This document shows positions 54,957 through 63,704 of a stretch of 64,000 nt of DNA, piece by piece. Position numbers and translations under genes: made by a program. The notes below the pieces were generated by a model that ran no database searches, was not told where the DNA came from, and saw only the letters and a program-made list of their open reading frames with translations. Origin of the DNA: an uncultured Clostridia bacterium (GTDB lineage Bacteria > Bacillota > Clostridia > TANB77 > CAG-508); assembly GCA_934130285.1 (NCBI GenBank), contig CAKOXT010000001.1, positions 505,521 through 569,520 of the forward strand. Reading direction: 5' to 3'. Within the stretch, counting starts at the first letter, position 1. Each line of letters opens with the position of its first letter.

Positions 54957-55481
54957 ATGAGTAAAGAGAAAACGTTAACAAATGTTGAAAATAAAAAAAT
55001 AACTAATTTTCATATACCAAGATGGAATGAATTTCCTGAAATTGATATCTATCTTGATCAATTAGTAACATATATAGAAAATTATTTAAATCCATATATA
55101 GGTTCAGAAGAAACACCTGTAATTACTAAAACTATGATTAACAACTATGTAAAACAAAATGTTATTCCTGCACCTGTAAAGAAAAAATATAGCAGAGAAC
55201 ATATTGCATATTTGTTTGTTATTTGTACTTTAAAACAAGTTTATAGTATAAGTAATATTTCAAAGTTAATTTCTTTTGCAGGTAATGTTAGTAATTTGGT
55301 AACTTCATATGATCAATTCTGTTTAGAACTTGAAAATGCTGTTAAATCTGTTTTTAATAATACAGAGTATGAAATTACATCATCAACTTCTATTGAACAT
55401 AAATTATTGAAAAGTGTAGTTTTATCATTTGCACATAAATTATATGTTGAAAGGACTTTTTCTTTTGAAGATAATAAATAA
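54957..55481 (+). CDS. DUF1836 domain protein (MerR-like putative regulator)
   Basis: The start is either ATG at 54957 or GTG at 54948; the GGAGG site is 12 or 3 bases away. The 174-residue protein shows DUF1836 features: FHIPRWNEFPEIDIYLDQLVTYIENYL, TKTMINNYVKQNVIPAPVKKKYSREHIAYLFVICTLKQVYSI. The middle resembles a MerR-type winged-helix (new recognition helix followed by YSREHI), suggesting a transcription regulator of unknown target. It diverges from the acyl-CoA ligase. Confidence 0.85.
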   Translation: MSKEKTLTNVENKKITNFHIPRWNEFPEIDIYLDQLVTYIENYLNPYIGSEETPVITKTMINNYVKQNVIPAPVKKKYSREHIAYLFVICTLKQVYSISNISKLISFAGNVSNLVTSYDQFCLELENAVKSVFNNTEYEITSSTSIEHKLLKSVVLSFAHKLYVERTFSFEDNK

Positions 55482-55485
55482 AAAT

Positions 55486-55562
55486 AGCAGTGAACATTTT
55501 TGTAATGTCCGCTGCCCAGACTGTTGACAAAGTATCTAAAAATATTTTGTTCAACAGCCTTT
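55486..55562. terminator. Tandem hairpins between convergent genes
   Basis: GCAGTGaACATT/AATGTcCGCTGC (55488-55514) and CTGTTG-CAAA/TTTG-CAACAG (55519-55558) lie side by side. The second has a T-run on the plus strand and the first on the minus strand, ending both flanking genes. Confidence 0.7.
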
Positions 55563-55563
55563 T

Positions 55564-55959
55564 TTATGTTCCAAATTTATATGAACTCAATGTGTGTGAC
55601 AATTCGATTATTCTTTCCTTAGAAATTATGCCTTGTCTTATCTCATCCGTGCTCAAAAATTTACTTGGAACTGCTATTCTGGAAATAACGAAAATTTTAT
55701 CAATGTCATCTGGTCTAAATACTGTTTTTTGCGTTCCATGATAGAACTCCTGACCGCTAAAATTACAGTATTCAGGTCCTTTTCTTTGACAATATTTTTT
55801 AAAATCCACAACTCTCTTGCTTCCTTCGTTTTCTTCTTTCCAGAGTAATAAAAATGTCTTAGATTCATCCTCGTAAAGGATCATTCTTTGATCATCTTCT
55901 TGCCGGCTTACCGCTGCCAGCTTACATAACCATAAATTTTCAATCTTATAGAATTCCAT
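55564..55959 (-). CDS. Orphan protein, unknown, atypical composition
   Basis: I recognise no family. The ATG at 55959 lies after a GGGGGCAGTG site and gives 131 residues, starting MEFYKIENLWLCKLAAVSRQ. It is a mixed alpha/beta-looking soluble protein with several Lys/Arg/Glu clusters and no membrane segment. Its codons (CGG, CAG, CTC, GGC) are less AT-biased than those of neighbours. It stands alone with its own terminator, next to a decayed ABC-transporter relic, suggesting an insertion-prone spot. Confidence 0.65.
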   Translation of the reverse strand: MEFYKIENLWLCKLAAVSRQEDDQRMILYEDESKTFLLLWKEENEGSKRVVDFKKYCQRKGPEYCNFSGQEFYHGTQKTVFRPDDIDKIFVISRIAVPSKFLSTDEIRQGIISKERIIELSHTLSSYKFGT

Positions 55960-56047
55960 AATCACTGCCCCCTCATAAAGATACAAGGTATTATATGTTA
56001 CGTTTTGGCTTATTTTATCATACTTTCCTGTTTTTTACAAATTAATT

Positions 56048-56428
56048 TTATAGTAGTAAATCTTTCTTGTTAAATTTCGCTCTTCCTAATGCAAAACCTA
56101 CAATACCAATAGCTACAATATCAAGATTGTTCATCAAAGCCATTACTATAGCCTGCTTTTGTTTCATTCCTTTACTCATTGTCTTTGGATTTCCACGTAC
56201 ATCTAATTGTAATTTCTTTATCAAATTATTAGCATAACTTAAATCTTTCAAATTTAAAAATTCTGCTTGTGATTTTATTACATCAGTTCCGCTTCTCAAA
56301 TCTGGAAATGCTATATCTCCTGGAACATATCCAATATATTTCATGATTTCATTTGATTTTTTCAAAGAATCTAATTCTTTTACTTTCGCACTACCTTTAT
56401 CCGGTCTAGAAAAACCTAATATTTTTCT
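56048..56428 (-). pseudogene. ABC transporter relic: ATPase fragment fused to permease end
   Basis: Reading back from 56428 the frame gives ILGFSRPDKGSAKVKELD, then KKSNEIMKYIGYVPGDIAFPDLRSGTDVI and the signature-like TMSKGMKQKQAIVMALM of an ABC ATPase. It jumps directly to IGIVGFALGRAKFNKKDLLL, typical of the C-terminus of an ABC-2 permease. Walker A, Walker B and most of the permease are missing, and stop codons lie immediately upstream of the remnant. This is a two-gene transporter collapsed by deletion. The 56429-56689 gap shows no other gene. Confidence 0.75.
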
Positions 56429-56689
56429 TTATTACGTTACTTTTAAATTGAAAAAAATTCAATGGACATTTGTAACTAATTTGTGTAATTGTTTTTCTTA
56501 CTTTGTTGATATCACTAGTTTTACACATTTGAAAAAAATTAGACATTTTATTATCATTTTAAAACAATTCCGGACTTACTAAAATGGAGGCTTGAGTGTG
56601 AAACTGTTGAAATAGCTCAAAGTTTTGACTTGTTAAATAATTTTTTCAGACAGTTTGCCATATATATTAAAAAAGAGTAATGACAAAGC

Positions 56690-57808
56690 TTAAGCTTCAT
56701 CATCACTCTTTTTTCCCTTATTTAATTTAGGCATATCATTTACTATATTTTTTCTGATTATTGCCATCAATTTTTTTAATATCTCTGCAATTATTGCTTT
56801 ACTTTCTTCATCAAGGTCTTTGTACTTTCCAAGCATTAGTTTAGCATTAACAATCCAATTCTTTTTCAACTCTGAAAAATATTCTGCTTCTGTTGTTCTT
56901 AGTATATCAAAAACTGCATCTATTACTACTTCTCTTTTAGCTGGATCTATATTTTTTAGCCACTCTTTCAATGTTTTATCAAACATTTCGCTACCATTTG
57001 TAACATTTTCAAGGCATACAAATTCTTTTCCTTCTACTTCCCAACTATATAAATCATGTTGCATTATCCCCTTTTGAGTACTATGAACAACTGTATATTT
57101 TTCCTCATGATTTAGTAATCTTCCTATAACTGAGGATTGTGGAATATATGTATGAACCTTTGGAATCATTTTTTTGTATTCTTCAGTCTGTGTGATTTCA
57201 TCATCAAATCCTGGTCCATCATTATTATATATATTAATAATTCGCTCTTGAATTTCTTTGGATGTGAATAATCCAGCATATACAGCTAAATTTCCGCCTT
57301 TTGAGTGTCCACCTATTCTGATTTTTCTCGGATACTTTTCAGCACTTTCATTTAAATATTTAACAGCTTCTTTCTGAGACGTAATGTGACTTTTGAAGCA
57401 CATATTAAAATCTTCTTTCCAACCTATTATTGTACTATCTGTTCCTCTATATGAAACAAATATTGTATCATCTGGTAACAATACTGTTGTTGCTGAAAAT
57501 TGTTGTTCCTGTTCTGGATTAATTTTATTTATGTATCTTGTTACAATCATATCTTTGAATCTTTTTGACTGTCCTAATAATGGAAATAATTCATTATCAT
57601 CTGGCCATAAAATTTTCATTGTGCTTTTATCTGCATTTATAAATCTATTACTTAATTCTTCTATTGTTGCTTCTTCATTTTTTTCAATTAATTCATCAAA
57701 TGGAAAATATGATAATCTTGATAAAACTAGGTTATCTATTTCGTTAAACTCTGATTCTTCTAATGTTATATCACCTCTCCATTTGATGTAATCACATATA
57801 TTTGCCAC
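56690..57808 (-). CDS. DUF2974 alpha/beta hydrolase-like protein
   Basis: Translation starts at GTG (57808), seven bases after GGAGG. The 372-residue protein has VSYRGTDSTIIGWKEDFNM and the nucleophile elbow IGGHSKGGNLAVYAG, as in lipase class 3-like DUF2974 (Mbeg1-like) proteins. NNDGPGFDDE and VVHSTQKGIMQHDLYSW follow, possibly with the remaining triad residues. It is cytoplasmic, substrate unknown. It follows the frameshifted membrane gene by 17 bp. Confidence 0.86.
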   Translation of the reverse strand: MANICDYIKWRGDITLEESEFNEIDNLVLSRLSYFPFDELIEKNEEATIEELSNRFINADKSTMKILWPDDNELFPLLGQSKRFKDMIVTRYINKINPEQEQQFSATTVLLPDDTIFVSYRGTDSTIIGWKEDFNMCFKSHITSQKEAVKYLNESAEKYPRKIRIGGHSKGGNLAVYAGLFTSKEIQERIINIYNNDGPGFDDEITQTEEYKKMIPKVHTYIPQSSVIGRLLNHEEKYTVVHSTQKGIMQHDLYSWEVEGKEFVCLENVTNGSEMFDKTLKEWLKNIDPAKREVVIDAVFDILRTTEAEYFSELKKNWIVNAKLMLGKYKDLDEESKAIIAEILKKLMAIIRKNIVNDMPKLNKGKKSDDEA

Positions 57809-57825
57809 TTTTAATCCTCCATTTA

Positions 57826-58774
57826 TTATTGTGCACATTTTTTACATGGTGTTAATCCCGCTGACTTTGCAGCTTCTAAAGTAGTTTGATAAGAATTTTT
57901 TCCTCCACAGTCAGGGTCAAAATGATATCTTTTCCCTGTTGGTGTTCTGAATACTTGCCTTCCATGCGTATTATTGCTGTTAGTGCTTGAGCCTGATGGT
58001 GCTGTATTGTTATTATAATAATTATTATTTTGAGTATTCTGCTTCTGCTGTTCTTCATTCTTTTTTTGTTCTGCTATTTTTTTCTCTTGCTCAATTTTGG
58101 CTTGCTCTGCTTTTTCTTTTTCTATTTTTTCACGTTCTAATCTTTCCTGTTCTTGTTGTTCTTTTTCAATTCTGTCTTTATCTAATACTTTTATGTTTAC
58201 TCGATTACTCTCTATTTTTCCGCTTCTCTCTCACAAATAATTCACATGTTCCTTCAGATATTGGCTTAACTATTAATGTTTTATCATCTAAATTTTTGCT
58301 TATAAGAACTGCTATATTTTCATCTGATGAACAATATTCTAAATCTTCTATCTTAGCTTCAGTTGGCGTAATTATTAATTGAATTTCTTTTTCTTCTTTT
58401 AAATCTAATTCAATTTCTTCTTCATCAAATTTTAAATTTGTTACTTCTATTTTCTGATTTTTTTCTTGTTCTTTATTCTTAATAATATCAATGTTGCTTT
58501 GGGTATATTCATTACTTTTTATATGTTTTTGTTTAATGTTGTTTGGAAGAATTACTCCAAATACTAATAATACTATTATGGGTATGATAAATTGTACACT
58601 TTTTCTTTTAATTTTCAATTTTTTATAAAATAAGTGTGTTAAACTAATTCCCCATATTATCGCAAATATACTGATATAAACATCATTTGAAAAAATTGAT
58701 ACAGCCCCTACAAATGCCAAAAATAATCCTATAATATTTCTTATAACATTAATTATTGTTATTAATTTATTCAT
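57826..58774 (-). pseudogene. Membrane protein with Ig-like, coiled-coil and C-terminal Cys/His domains; frameshifted
   Basis: The N-terminal frame (58774-58205) has about four hydrophobic segments and then a Big2-like domain (EIELDLKEEKEIQLIITP...PISEGTCELFVRE). Removing one base near 58224 continues into SGKIESNRVNIKVLDKDRIEKEQ, a Glu/Lys/Gln coiled coil, an Asn-rich linker, and the C-terminal domain VFRTPTGKRYHFDPDCGG...LTPCKKCAQ, ending at 57826. The repaired gene would encode about 315 residues. The C-terminal His/Cys module recurs at the ends of Firmicutes surface proteins and nucleases and may bind metal. Recent mutation or sequencing error. Confidence 0.8.
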
Positions 58775-58906
58775 ATTTTCTTCCCCTTAGTTTGTGTACT
58801 CTTTTTATTTATAATATACTAATTAACTATTTTGTCAATACTCATAATCATTCTTTTATGCTGGCTCAAATTGTCTGTATTTTAATCAATTGATTTTTGA
58901 CATAAA

Positions 58907-58936
58907 AAAAGATAATCACTTTTGTGATTATCTTTT
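58907..58936 (-). terminator. Terminator after tRNA-Asn copy 1
   Basis: AAAAGATAATCAC/GTGATTATCTTTT perfect stem with a T-run on the minus strand, touching the tRNA CCA end. Confidence 0.9.
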
Positions 58937-59011
58937 GGCTCCTCTTGTTGGACTCGAACCAACGACCTATCGGTTAACAGCCGAGCGCTCTACCAACTGA
59001 GCTAAAGAGGA
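58936..59011 (-). tRNA. tRNA-Asn (GTT), copy 1
   Basis: The minus strand folds into a full cloverleaf of 73 nt plus encoded CCA. The acceptor TCCTCTT pairs with AAGAGGA, the D arm is GCTC/GAGC, the anticodon loop is CTGTTAA with GTT, and the T arm is GTTGG-TTCGAGT-CCAAC. Confidence 0.97.
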
Positions 59012-59012
59012 A

Positions 59013-59125
59013 TGTTAATTTTATCGCGCTCTCCTCGCGCAGCTTCACTTCGTTACGCATACTGACACTCTAATCGGCTTCGCCTTCAAGAGTCTCAGCA
59101 TCTACCAACTGAGCTAAAGAGGAAT
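59013..59125 (-). repeat. Partial tRNA-Asn duplicate fused to a G/C-rich structured segment
   Basis: Bases 59101-59125 repeat exactly the first 25 nt region of the tRNA-Asn (5' acceptor and D arm, with the preceding AT). Beyond it the match ends. A G/C-richer segment (59017-59100) follows that folds as CTGAGACTCT/AGAGTGTCAG with an inner GGC-GAA-GCC, plus GCGC/GCGC. It looks like a second tRNA gene broken by insertion or recombination. Confidence 0.6.
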
Positions 59126-59220
59126 ATTTTTATCTTAGAATCTTCTTCCTTTGACATTTTGAATTATACATTATTGTATTATTTTATGCAAGTATTTTTC
59201 TATTTCATTTTTGTTACATT

Positions 59221-60135
59221 TTATAATAACATTTTTATGTTATACATTATAAATGTTATTATTAGTGCTATTCCTTCTTTTCTATTGACTGTCTCTTTAT
59301 TTTTAATGATTATAAAAATGTACATTAATAATGTTACTATTAGAAGAAATATTAGACTTGTGTTGTAAGAAATATCATATTTTATAGGATGAATTATGCT
59401 TGTTATTCCTAATACAAGTAATAAATTAAATATATTCGATCCTACAACATTTCCTATTGCAATATTTTCTTTATCTTTTCTTATTGCAACAATTGATGTA
59501 ACTAGTTCTGGCAAAGAAGTTCCAAGTGCCACTATACTGGATCCTATTATTGATTTGGCTATATTAAACTTTTCTGCTAATTGTACACTATTGTTTACAA
59601 CAAAATCCCCTCCTAATTTTAATAATATACTTCCAATAATGATATAACCTATAGACTTTGTCGTTCTTATATTTTTTCGTTCTTCTACAACTTCTGTTTT
59701 TTCACTAAATGTCCCTAGCAAGAAGATTATAAATATTAAAATCAAAAGTATTCCTTCTATTCTTGATATTTCCATTCCCATATTACAAAATACTGCTATT
59801 GTTAGAAGTGATGCTATTTGAATAATTAAATTTCCTTGTGGTTCGCTTTTTATTTTTATTGGTTTTATTATAAATATAACTCCTAATATTAATAGTAAAT
59901 TGTATATACAACTTCCAATTATATTTCCTAATAGTAATTCATCATATCCTTTTTTTACTGAATTTATACTTACTATTAATTCTGGTAATGATGTTCCAAA
60001 TGCTACAATGGTTAGACCTATAACAATTTCTGGAATCTTTAACTTTTGTGCAATACTTTCTGCCCCATCTATTAAAAAATCTGAACCTTTTATTAAAAAT
60101 ATAAAACCTATTGTTATCAATATTATTTCATTCAT
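59221..60135 (-). CDS. Calcium/sodium antiporter, CaCA family (YrbG type)
   Basis: The 304-residue protein has ten hydrophobic segments in two halves, each with the alpha-repeat: VAFGTSLPELIVSIN...GNIIGSCIYNLLLILG and VALGTSLPELVTSIVAIRK...GNVVGSNIFNLLLVLG. These sites exchange Ca2+ for Na+ or H+ across the membrane. Its AAGAGG ribosome site lies within the 3' arm of the folA terminator hairpin. Confidence 0.94.
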   Translation of the reverse strand: MNEIILITIGFIFLIKGSDFLIDGAESIAQKLKIPEIVIGLTIVAFGTSLPELIVSINSVKKGYDELLLGNIIGSCIYNLLLILGVIFIIKPIKIKSEPQGNLIIQIASLLTIAVFCNMGMEISRIEGILLILIFIIFLLGTFSEKTEVVEERKNIRTTKSIGYIIIGSILLKLGGDFVVNNSVQLAEKFNIAKSIIGSSIVALGTSLPELVTSIVAIRKDKENIAIGNVVGSNIFNLLLVLGITSIIHPIKYDISYNTSLIFLLIVTLLMYIFIIIKNKETVNRKEGIALIITFIMYNIKMLL

Positions 60136-60141
60136 AAAAAA

Positions 60142-60197
60142 CCTCTTAAGATGATTATATTTTTTCCAAATATGCTTTTTATATTCATCTTAAGAGG
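60142..60197 (-). terminator. folA terminator overlapping the antiporter ribosome-binding site
   Basis: CCTCTTAAGATGA (60142-60154) and TCATCTTAAGAGG (60185-60197) are exact inverted repeats. On the minus strand the last arm plus T-run terminates folA; its AAGAGG lies six bases before the antiporter ATG. Confidence 0.8.
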
Positions 60198-60205
60198 TTA
60201 CTTTT

Positions 60206-60694
60206 TTAAATTCTTTCGTATGTTACAAAATCATAATCAAATTTGTTTTCTTCGTCTTGTGTTCCTTTTTCTCTTCTTGTTTCTTTCCATATATCTAAAT
60301 TAATTTTTGGGAAGAATGTATCTCCTTCAAAATCTTTATTAATTTCTGTTACATACATTTTTGTTACATGAGGCATTAATAAACTATAAATCATTGCTCC
60401 TCCTATAACAAAGTTTTCTTCATCATTATCTATATATTCTTTTATTTCTAACATTGAGTGTACTATTTGCACGTTTTCGTCATCTACTTTGAAGTCTGGA
60501 TTTTGTGTAAATACAACATGTTTTCTGTTTGGCAAGATTTTTCCTAATGATTCAAATGTTTTTCTTCCCATGATTATTACATGCCCTGTTGTTAATTCTC
60601 TGAATCTTTTCATATCTGCTGGTAATGACCAAACTAATTTGTTTTCTTTTCCTATTATATTATTTTTTCCTTTTGCAACTATTATACTTAACAT
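60206..60694 (-). CDS. folA: Dihydrofolate reductase
   Basis: The ATG at 60694 after AGGAGTG is chosen over a GTG nine bases upstream. The 162-residue enzyme has MLSIIVAKGKNNIIGKENKLVWSLPADMKRFRELT, GRKTFESLG, ENFVIGGAMIYSLLM and a C-terminal FDYDFVTYERI. It regenerates THF from the DHF made by thymidylate synthase. It follows thyA by 11 bp. Confidence 0.96.
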   Translation of the reverse strand: MLSIIVAKGKNNIIGKENKLVWSLPADMKRFRELTTGHVIIMGRKTFESLGKILPNRKHVVFTQNPDFKVDDENVQIVHSMLEIKEYIDNDEENFVIGGAMIYSLLMPHVTKMYVTEINKDFEGDTFFPKINLDIWKETRREKGTQDEENKFDYDFVTYERI

Positions 60695-60705
60695 TTTTAT
60701 CACTC

Positions 60706-61563
60706 CTATTCTGCTACTGGTATTTTTCCTAGTTTTATTTCCTTGTTATAATCATAATCTTTAATTTCAAAATCTTCAACCTTAAAATCATAAAAATTCT
60801 TTGTTGGATTATTTATTATTAATTTTGGTGATACATTCATAGCTTCTGCTTCTATAAGTTTTTTTACTAATGGAATATGTCTATCATATATATGACAGTC
60901 TCCGATGTTGTGTGTTAATGTTCCTACTTCTAGCCCTGCTACTTGTGCGAACATACATTGTAATGCTGCATATTGCATTGTGTTCCAACCATTTGCTGCT
61001 AACATATCTTGTGATCTTTGGTTTAAAATCAAGTGTAGTTTTCCTTCTTTTACAAGCCATTGTGTTCCATATACGCATGGCTCTAATGCCATATCTTTTA
61101 ATTCTTCATGATTGAATATGTTTGTCATTATTCTTCTGCTTGAAGGATCATTTTTTAATAAGTAAAGTACAAAATCTACTTGATCCATTTTTTGTATTCC
61201 TTCTTTTGTTTTAAATTCGTATTTTTTACCCATTTGGTATCCATATGCTTTTCCTATTGTTCCATCTTCTCTTGCCCATTGATCCCAAATGTGTGAATTT
61301 AAGTCTTCAATTCTATTTGATTTTTTTTGCCAAATCCATAATACTTCGTCTATTGCTCTTTTTACTGTATTTGTATTATTTCTTAATGTTATCATTGGAA
61401 ATTCTTTTCCAACATCATATTTGTTTGTTACTCCTACTATTGATATGTAGTTTGCTTCTGTTCCGTCTTCCCATCTTGTTCTTACATTCGTTCCTTCTGA
61501 AGAATATCCATGCTCCAAAATTTCTTTACATGTTTCTATGAAATTTTTATCTGCTTGTGTCAC
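60706..61563 (-). CDS. thyA: Thymidylate synthase ThyA
   Basis: Translation starts at GTG (61563) after AAGGAG. The 285-residue enzyme has VLWIWQKKSNRIEDLNSHIWDQW, the nucleophile in MALEPCVYGTQWLVKEGKLHL, LNQRSQDMLAANGWN and NIGDCHIYDRH. The catalytic Cys context (PCVYGTQW) differs slightly from the usual PCHxxxQF but keeps Cys and Gln. It methylates dUMP using methylene-THF. It leads a thyA-folA operon. Confidence 0.95.
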   Translation of the reverse strand: MTQADKNFIETCKEILEHGYSSEGTNVRTRWEDGTEANYISIVGVTNKYDVGKEFPMITLRNNTNTVKRAIDEVLWIWQKKSNRIEDLNSHIWDQWAREDGTIGKAYGYQMGKKYEFKTKEGIQKMDQVDFVLYLLKNDPSSRRIMTNIFNHEELKDMALEPCVYGTQWLVKEGKLHLILNQRSQDMLAANGWNTMQYAALQCMFAQVAGLEVGTLTHNIGDCHIYDRHIPLVKKLIEAEAMNVSPKLIINNPTKNFYDFKVEDFEIKDYDYNKEIKLGKIPVAE

Positions 61564-61665
61564 TTTAATTTCTCCTTATTCTTTTCTCTTTTATATTTTT
61601 TTCTTTTGTTAATTTCATTTTTATTAATATATCATTAATAAATTAAATTGTAAATAAATTTAATT

Positions 61666-62949
61666 TTATGCTAAGAAATGTTCTGGATTATTTTTTATAT
61701 CTTCTAACTCTTGTTCCATATCTTCTATATCTTTGTCATTAAAATATAATTTTAAGTATTTACTATTCGCATTTTTCATATTTTCTTTAATATATATATA
61801 GCTTTCTCTTAATAAATCCATAAGAAATTCTTTATTTTTTAGTTCTTCCATTTTATAAATTTTATTAAATCTTTTGAACCTGGCTTGATAGATTGAACAA
61901 ATTGATTTTATGTATGTATAATTATTCATGTAACCAACTTCTACTAGTAGTTTTGCTATTCCCAATATTTTGTCTAGCATTTCTGAAACTAGCCCTTCTT
62001 TGCCTGTTTTATATGTATTTATTAGTTTGTATATTGTTTCTCCTACTTTTTCTTTTAATTCTTGTTCATCTACTTCTTCAAGTTCTGCAAAAAGTTTTAT
62101 TGTGTCTTCATTATAATTTTTTACTTGGGTTACTATTTCATTTCCTTTGTATTCTGCAAAATCGTGAAATAAAGATTTATATATAATTTCTTCTATGTCT
62201 ATATTTTCTTCTAATTCTTTATTTAGATAATCTGAAAATATGATGCTTGAAACTGCGATTGTGTATTGATGAAATAGTACGTTTTCTGGAATTGTTGTTG
62301 TTAATGTTGAATATCTGTATACATCTCTTAAGTTAAATGCAACTTCTAGAAGTTTTGAGTATTCAGTAGTATCAAAAGAATTATTTTCTATACTTGCAAT
62401 TATTTTTATTTGTTCTTTATTTATTTCATTAATCGGTTGTATTTGCTCTTTTACTTTTACGATAGATTTTTTTCTATCTTCAAATTCTTTTTGTGCATAT
62501 GTATTCCCTGTTTTAATGATTCTATCTAATATACTGTATTCTGCAATTTGTTCACAAAATTCCAATAATTCTTTATACTCTTTTAATGAACTATCTTCAT
62601 AATAGTATTTTAATTTGCTTATGATTTTGTTTTTATATTCAAATTTTTCTTTAATTAAATTACTACTTACTTCGTCATAGCTTTTCTTTACTTTTGGGTC
62701 AGATATTTCTAATGCTAAATTTCCTGTTTCTCCATATATAATTTGTTTTAATAAATAATTTCTTAAATTTCCTTGATCTGCATGTTTATCTATTTGTGCA
62801 TTTTCTAATATTTTAATGTAGATATATGTTGCAAACATTGATTTATCTATTATTGTATATTTCTCATTAATTGTTTGCATTATTTTTGAATTATAGCTAT
62901 CTATTGCGCTGATATAAATTTTAAACAAATCTTCCACTATTTCTTTCAT
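61666..62949 (-). CDS. HD-domain protein, YfbR-like
   Basis: The ATG at 62949 after CGGAGAG overlaps the DUF4186 stop as ATGA. The 427-residue protein is mostly helical. Residues about 215-330 form an HD-type domain: FHQYTIAVSSIIFSDYL, then SLFHDFAEYKGNEIVTQVK and MLDKILGIAKLLVEV, as in YfbR-like nucleotidase/phosphohydrolases. The N-terminal 200 residues are unrecognised. A phosphohydrolase role on nucleotides is inferred; thymidylate genes lie just downstream but may be independent. Confidence 0.75.
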   Translation of the reverse strand: MKEIVEDLFKIYISAIDSYNSKIMQTINEKYTIIDKSMFATYIYIKILENAQIDKHADQGNLRNYLLKQIIYGETGNLALEISDPKVKKSYDEVSSNLIKEKFEYKNKIISKLKYYYEDSSLKEYKELLEFCEQIAEYSILDRIIKTGNTYAQKEFEDRKKSIVKVKEQIQPINEINKEQIKIIASIENNSFDTTEYSKLLEVAFNLRDVYRYSTLTTTIPENVLFHQYTIAVSSIIFSDYLNKELEENIDIEEIIYKSLFHDFAEYKGNEIVTQVKNYNEDTIKLFAELEEVDEQELKEKVGETIYKLINTYKTGKEGLVSEMLDKILGIAKLLVEVGYMNNYTYIKSICSIYQARFKRFNKIYKMEELKNKEFLMDLLRESYIYIKENMKNANSKYLKLYFNDKDIEDMEQELEDIKNNPEHFLA

Positions 62950-63320
62950 ATATTCTCTCCGTTTCTTTTTATTTCTCTTTGTATCCATGTCATAATTACT
63001 TCACAGATATAGTTCTTTTGTTCTTCTGAAAGTTCTACTCCTTTGGGAATTTTATGCCATTTGTAAAGGCAACCTCTGCAACAGCAACCTGTTGCATGTT
63101 GTGCTATAAATACTGGATGGCCTCTCATAGGAGTTTGTTTCCCATCATTTTGAATTACTGCTTGTGCTAATCTTTTATTTATAAAATCTTTTGTATGTTC
63201 TTGAATTTTATCTATTCCTTTTTCTTTTATGTAATTAATTTCTTTTTCTTTCAAATGAAACTTATTTCTAAATGTAGATTTTGATAAATTTTCTAAAACT
63301 GTATTTATTCTGTTATTCAT
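62946..63320 (-). CDS. DUF4186 domain protein
   Basis: The 124-residue protein has the DUF4186 pattern: RNKFHLKEKEINYIKEKG, HTKDFINKRLAQA and the metal-site-like QHATGCCCRGCLYKWHKIPKG with several Cys and His. The function is unknown. Its last four bases overlap the start of the HD-domain gene, so the two are translationally coupled. AAGAAGGAA precedes the ATG. Confidence 0.88.
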   Translation of the reverse strand: MNNRINTVLENLSKSTFRNKFHLKEKEINYIKEKGIDKIQEHTKDFINKRLAQAVIQNDGKQTPMRGHPVFIAQHATGCCCRGCLYKWHKIPKGVELSEEQKNYICEVIMTWIQREIKRNGENI

Positions 63321-63431
63321 GTTATTCCTTCTTATATTATTAGATTGTATTCTTTTTAATTATGTGTAATTAAAATTATTATCTAATTTATATTCTTATA
63401 CATGCGGGAATTATATCACAATGGAAAAAAA

Positions 63432-63486
63432 AATACACCTACTTTATAATATACATTATATAATTTAGTATATTATGTAGGTGTTT
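63432..63486. terminator. Long AT-rich hairpin in the 63321-63704 gap
   Basis: ACACCTAC/GTAGGTGT closes an inner ATAATATAC/GTATATTAT stem, with nine T on the minus strand. The rest of this 384-bp gap is extremely AT-rich, with two imperfect copies of a 25-bp segment near 63541 and 63607, and no ORF. Confidence 0.5.
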
Positions 63487-63676
63487 GGTACATTTATTAA
63501 GTTATATTTTTTGTGTTATACTTTGATTAACATCTCTATTAAATTGTATATTTTTAGTAATTTGTTTGTTATCATCATAATATTGAGTTGTTTATCTTTT
63601 ACTATTAATTTGTATATTTTTAATAATTTATATATTCTTTTTTAAACTATGTTATCATACATTCTAAATGCATAAA

Positions 63677-63704
63677 AAAAAGAGATACATAAGTATCTCT
63701 TTTT
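63677..63704 (-). terminator. Terminator of the rRNA-tRNA operon
   Basis: AAAAGAGATAC/GTATCTCTTTT stem with a T-run on the minus strand, directly after tRNA-Asn. Confidence 0.88.

Noticed and set aside
54957..55959. Toxin-antitoxin pair of the DUF1836 gene and the orphan gene
   Set aside because: They are convergent with a tandem terminator between them, not an operon.
57876..58058. 60-residue minus-strand ORF between the hydrolase and membrane protein genes
   Set aside because: The true frame here is the C-terminal part of the frameshifted gene, as its Cys/His domain shows.
63541..63640. Two imperfect 25-bp repeats after the tRNA terminator
   Set aside because: The sequence is almost pure A/T, so similarity of this length may arise by chance.
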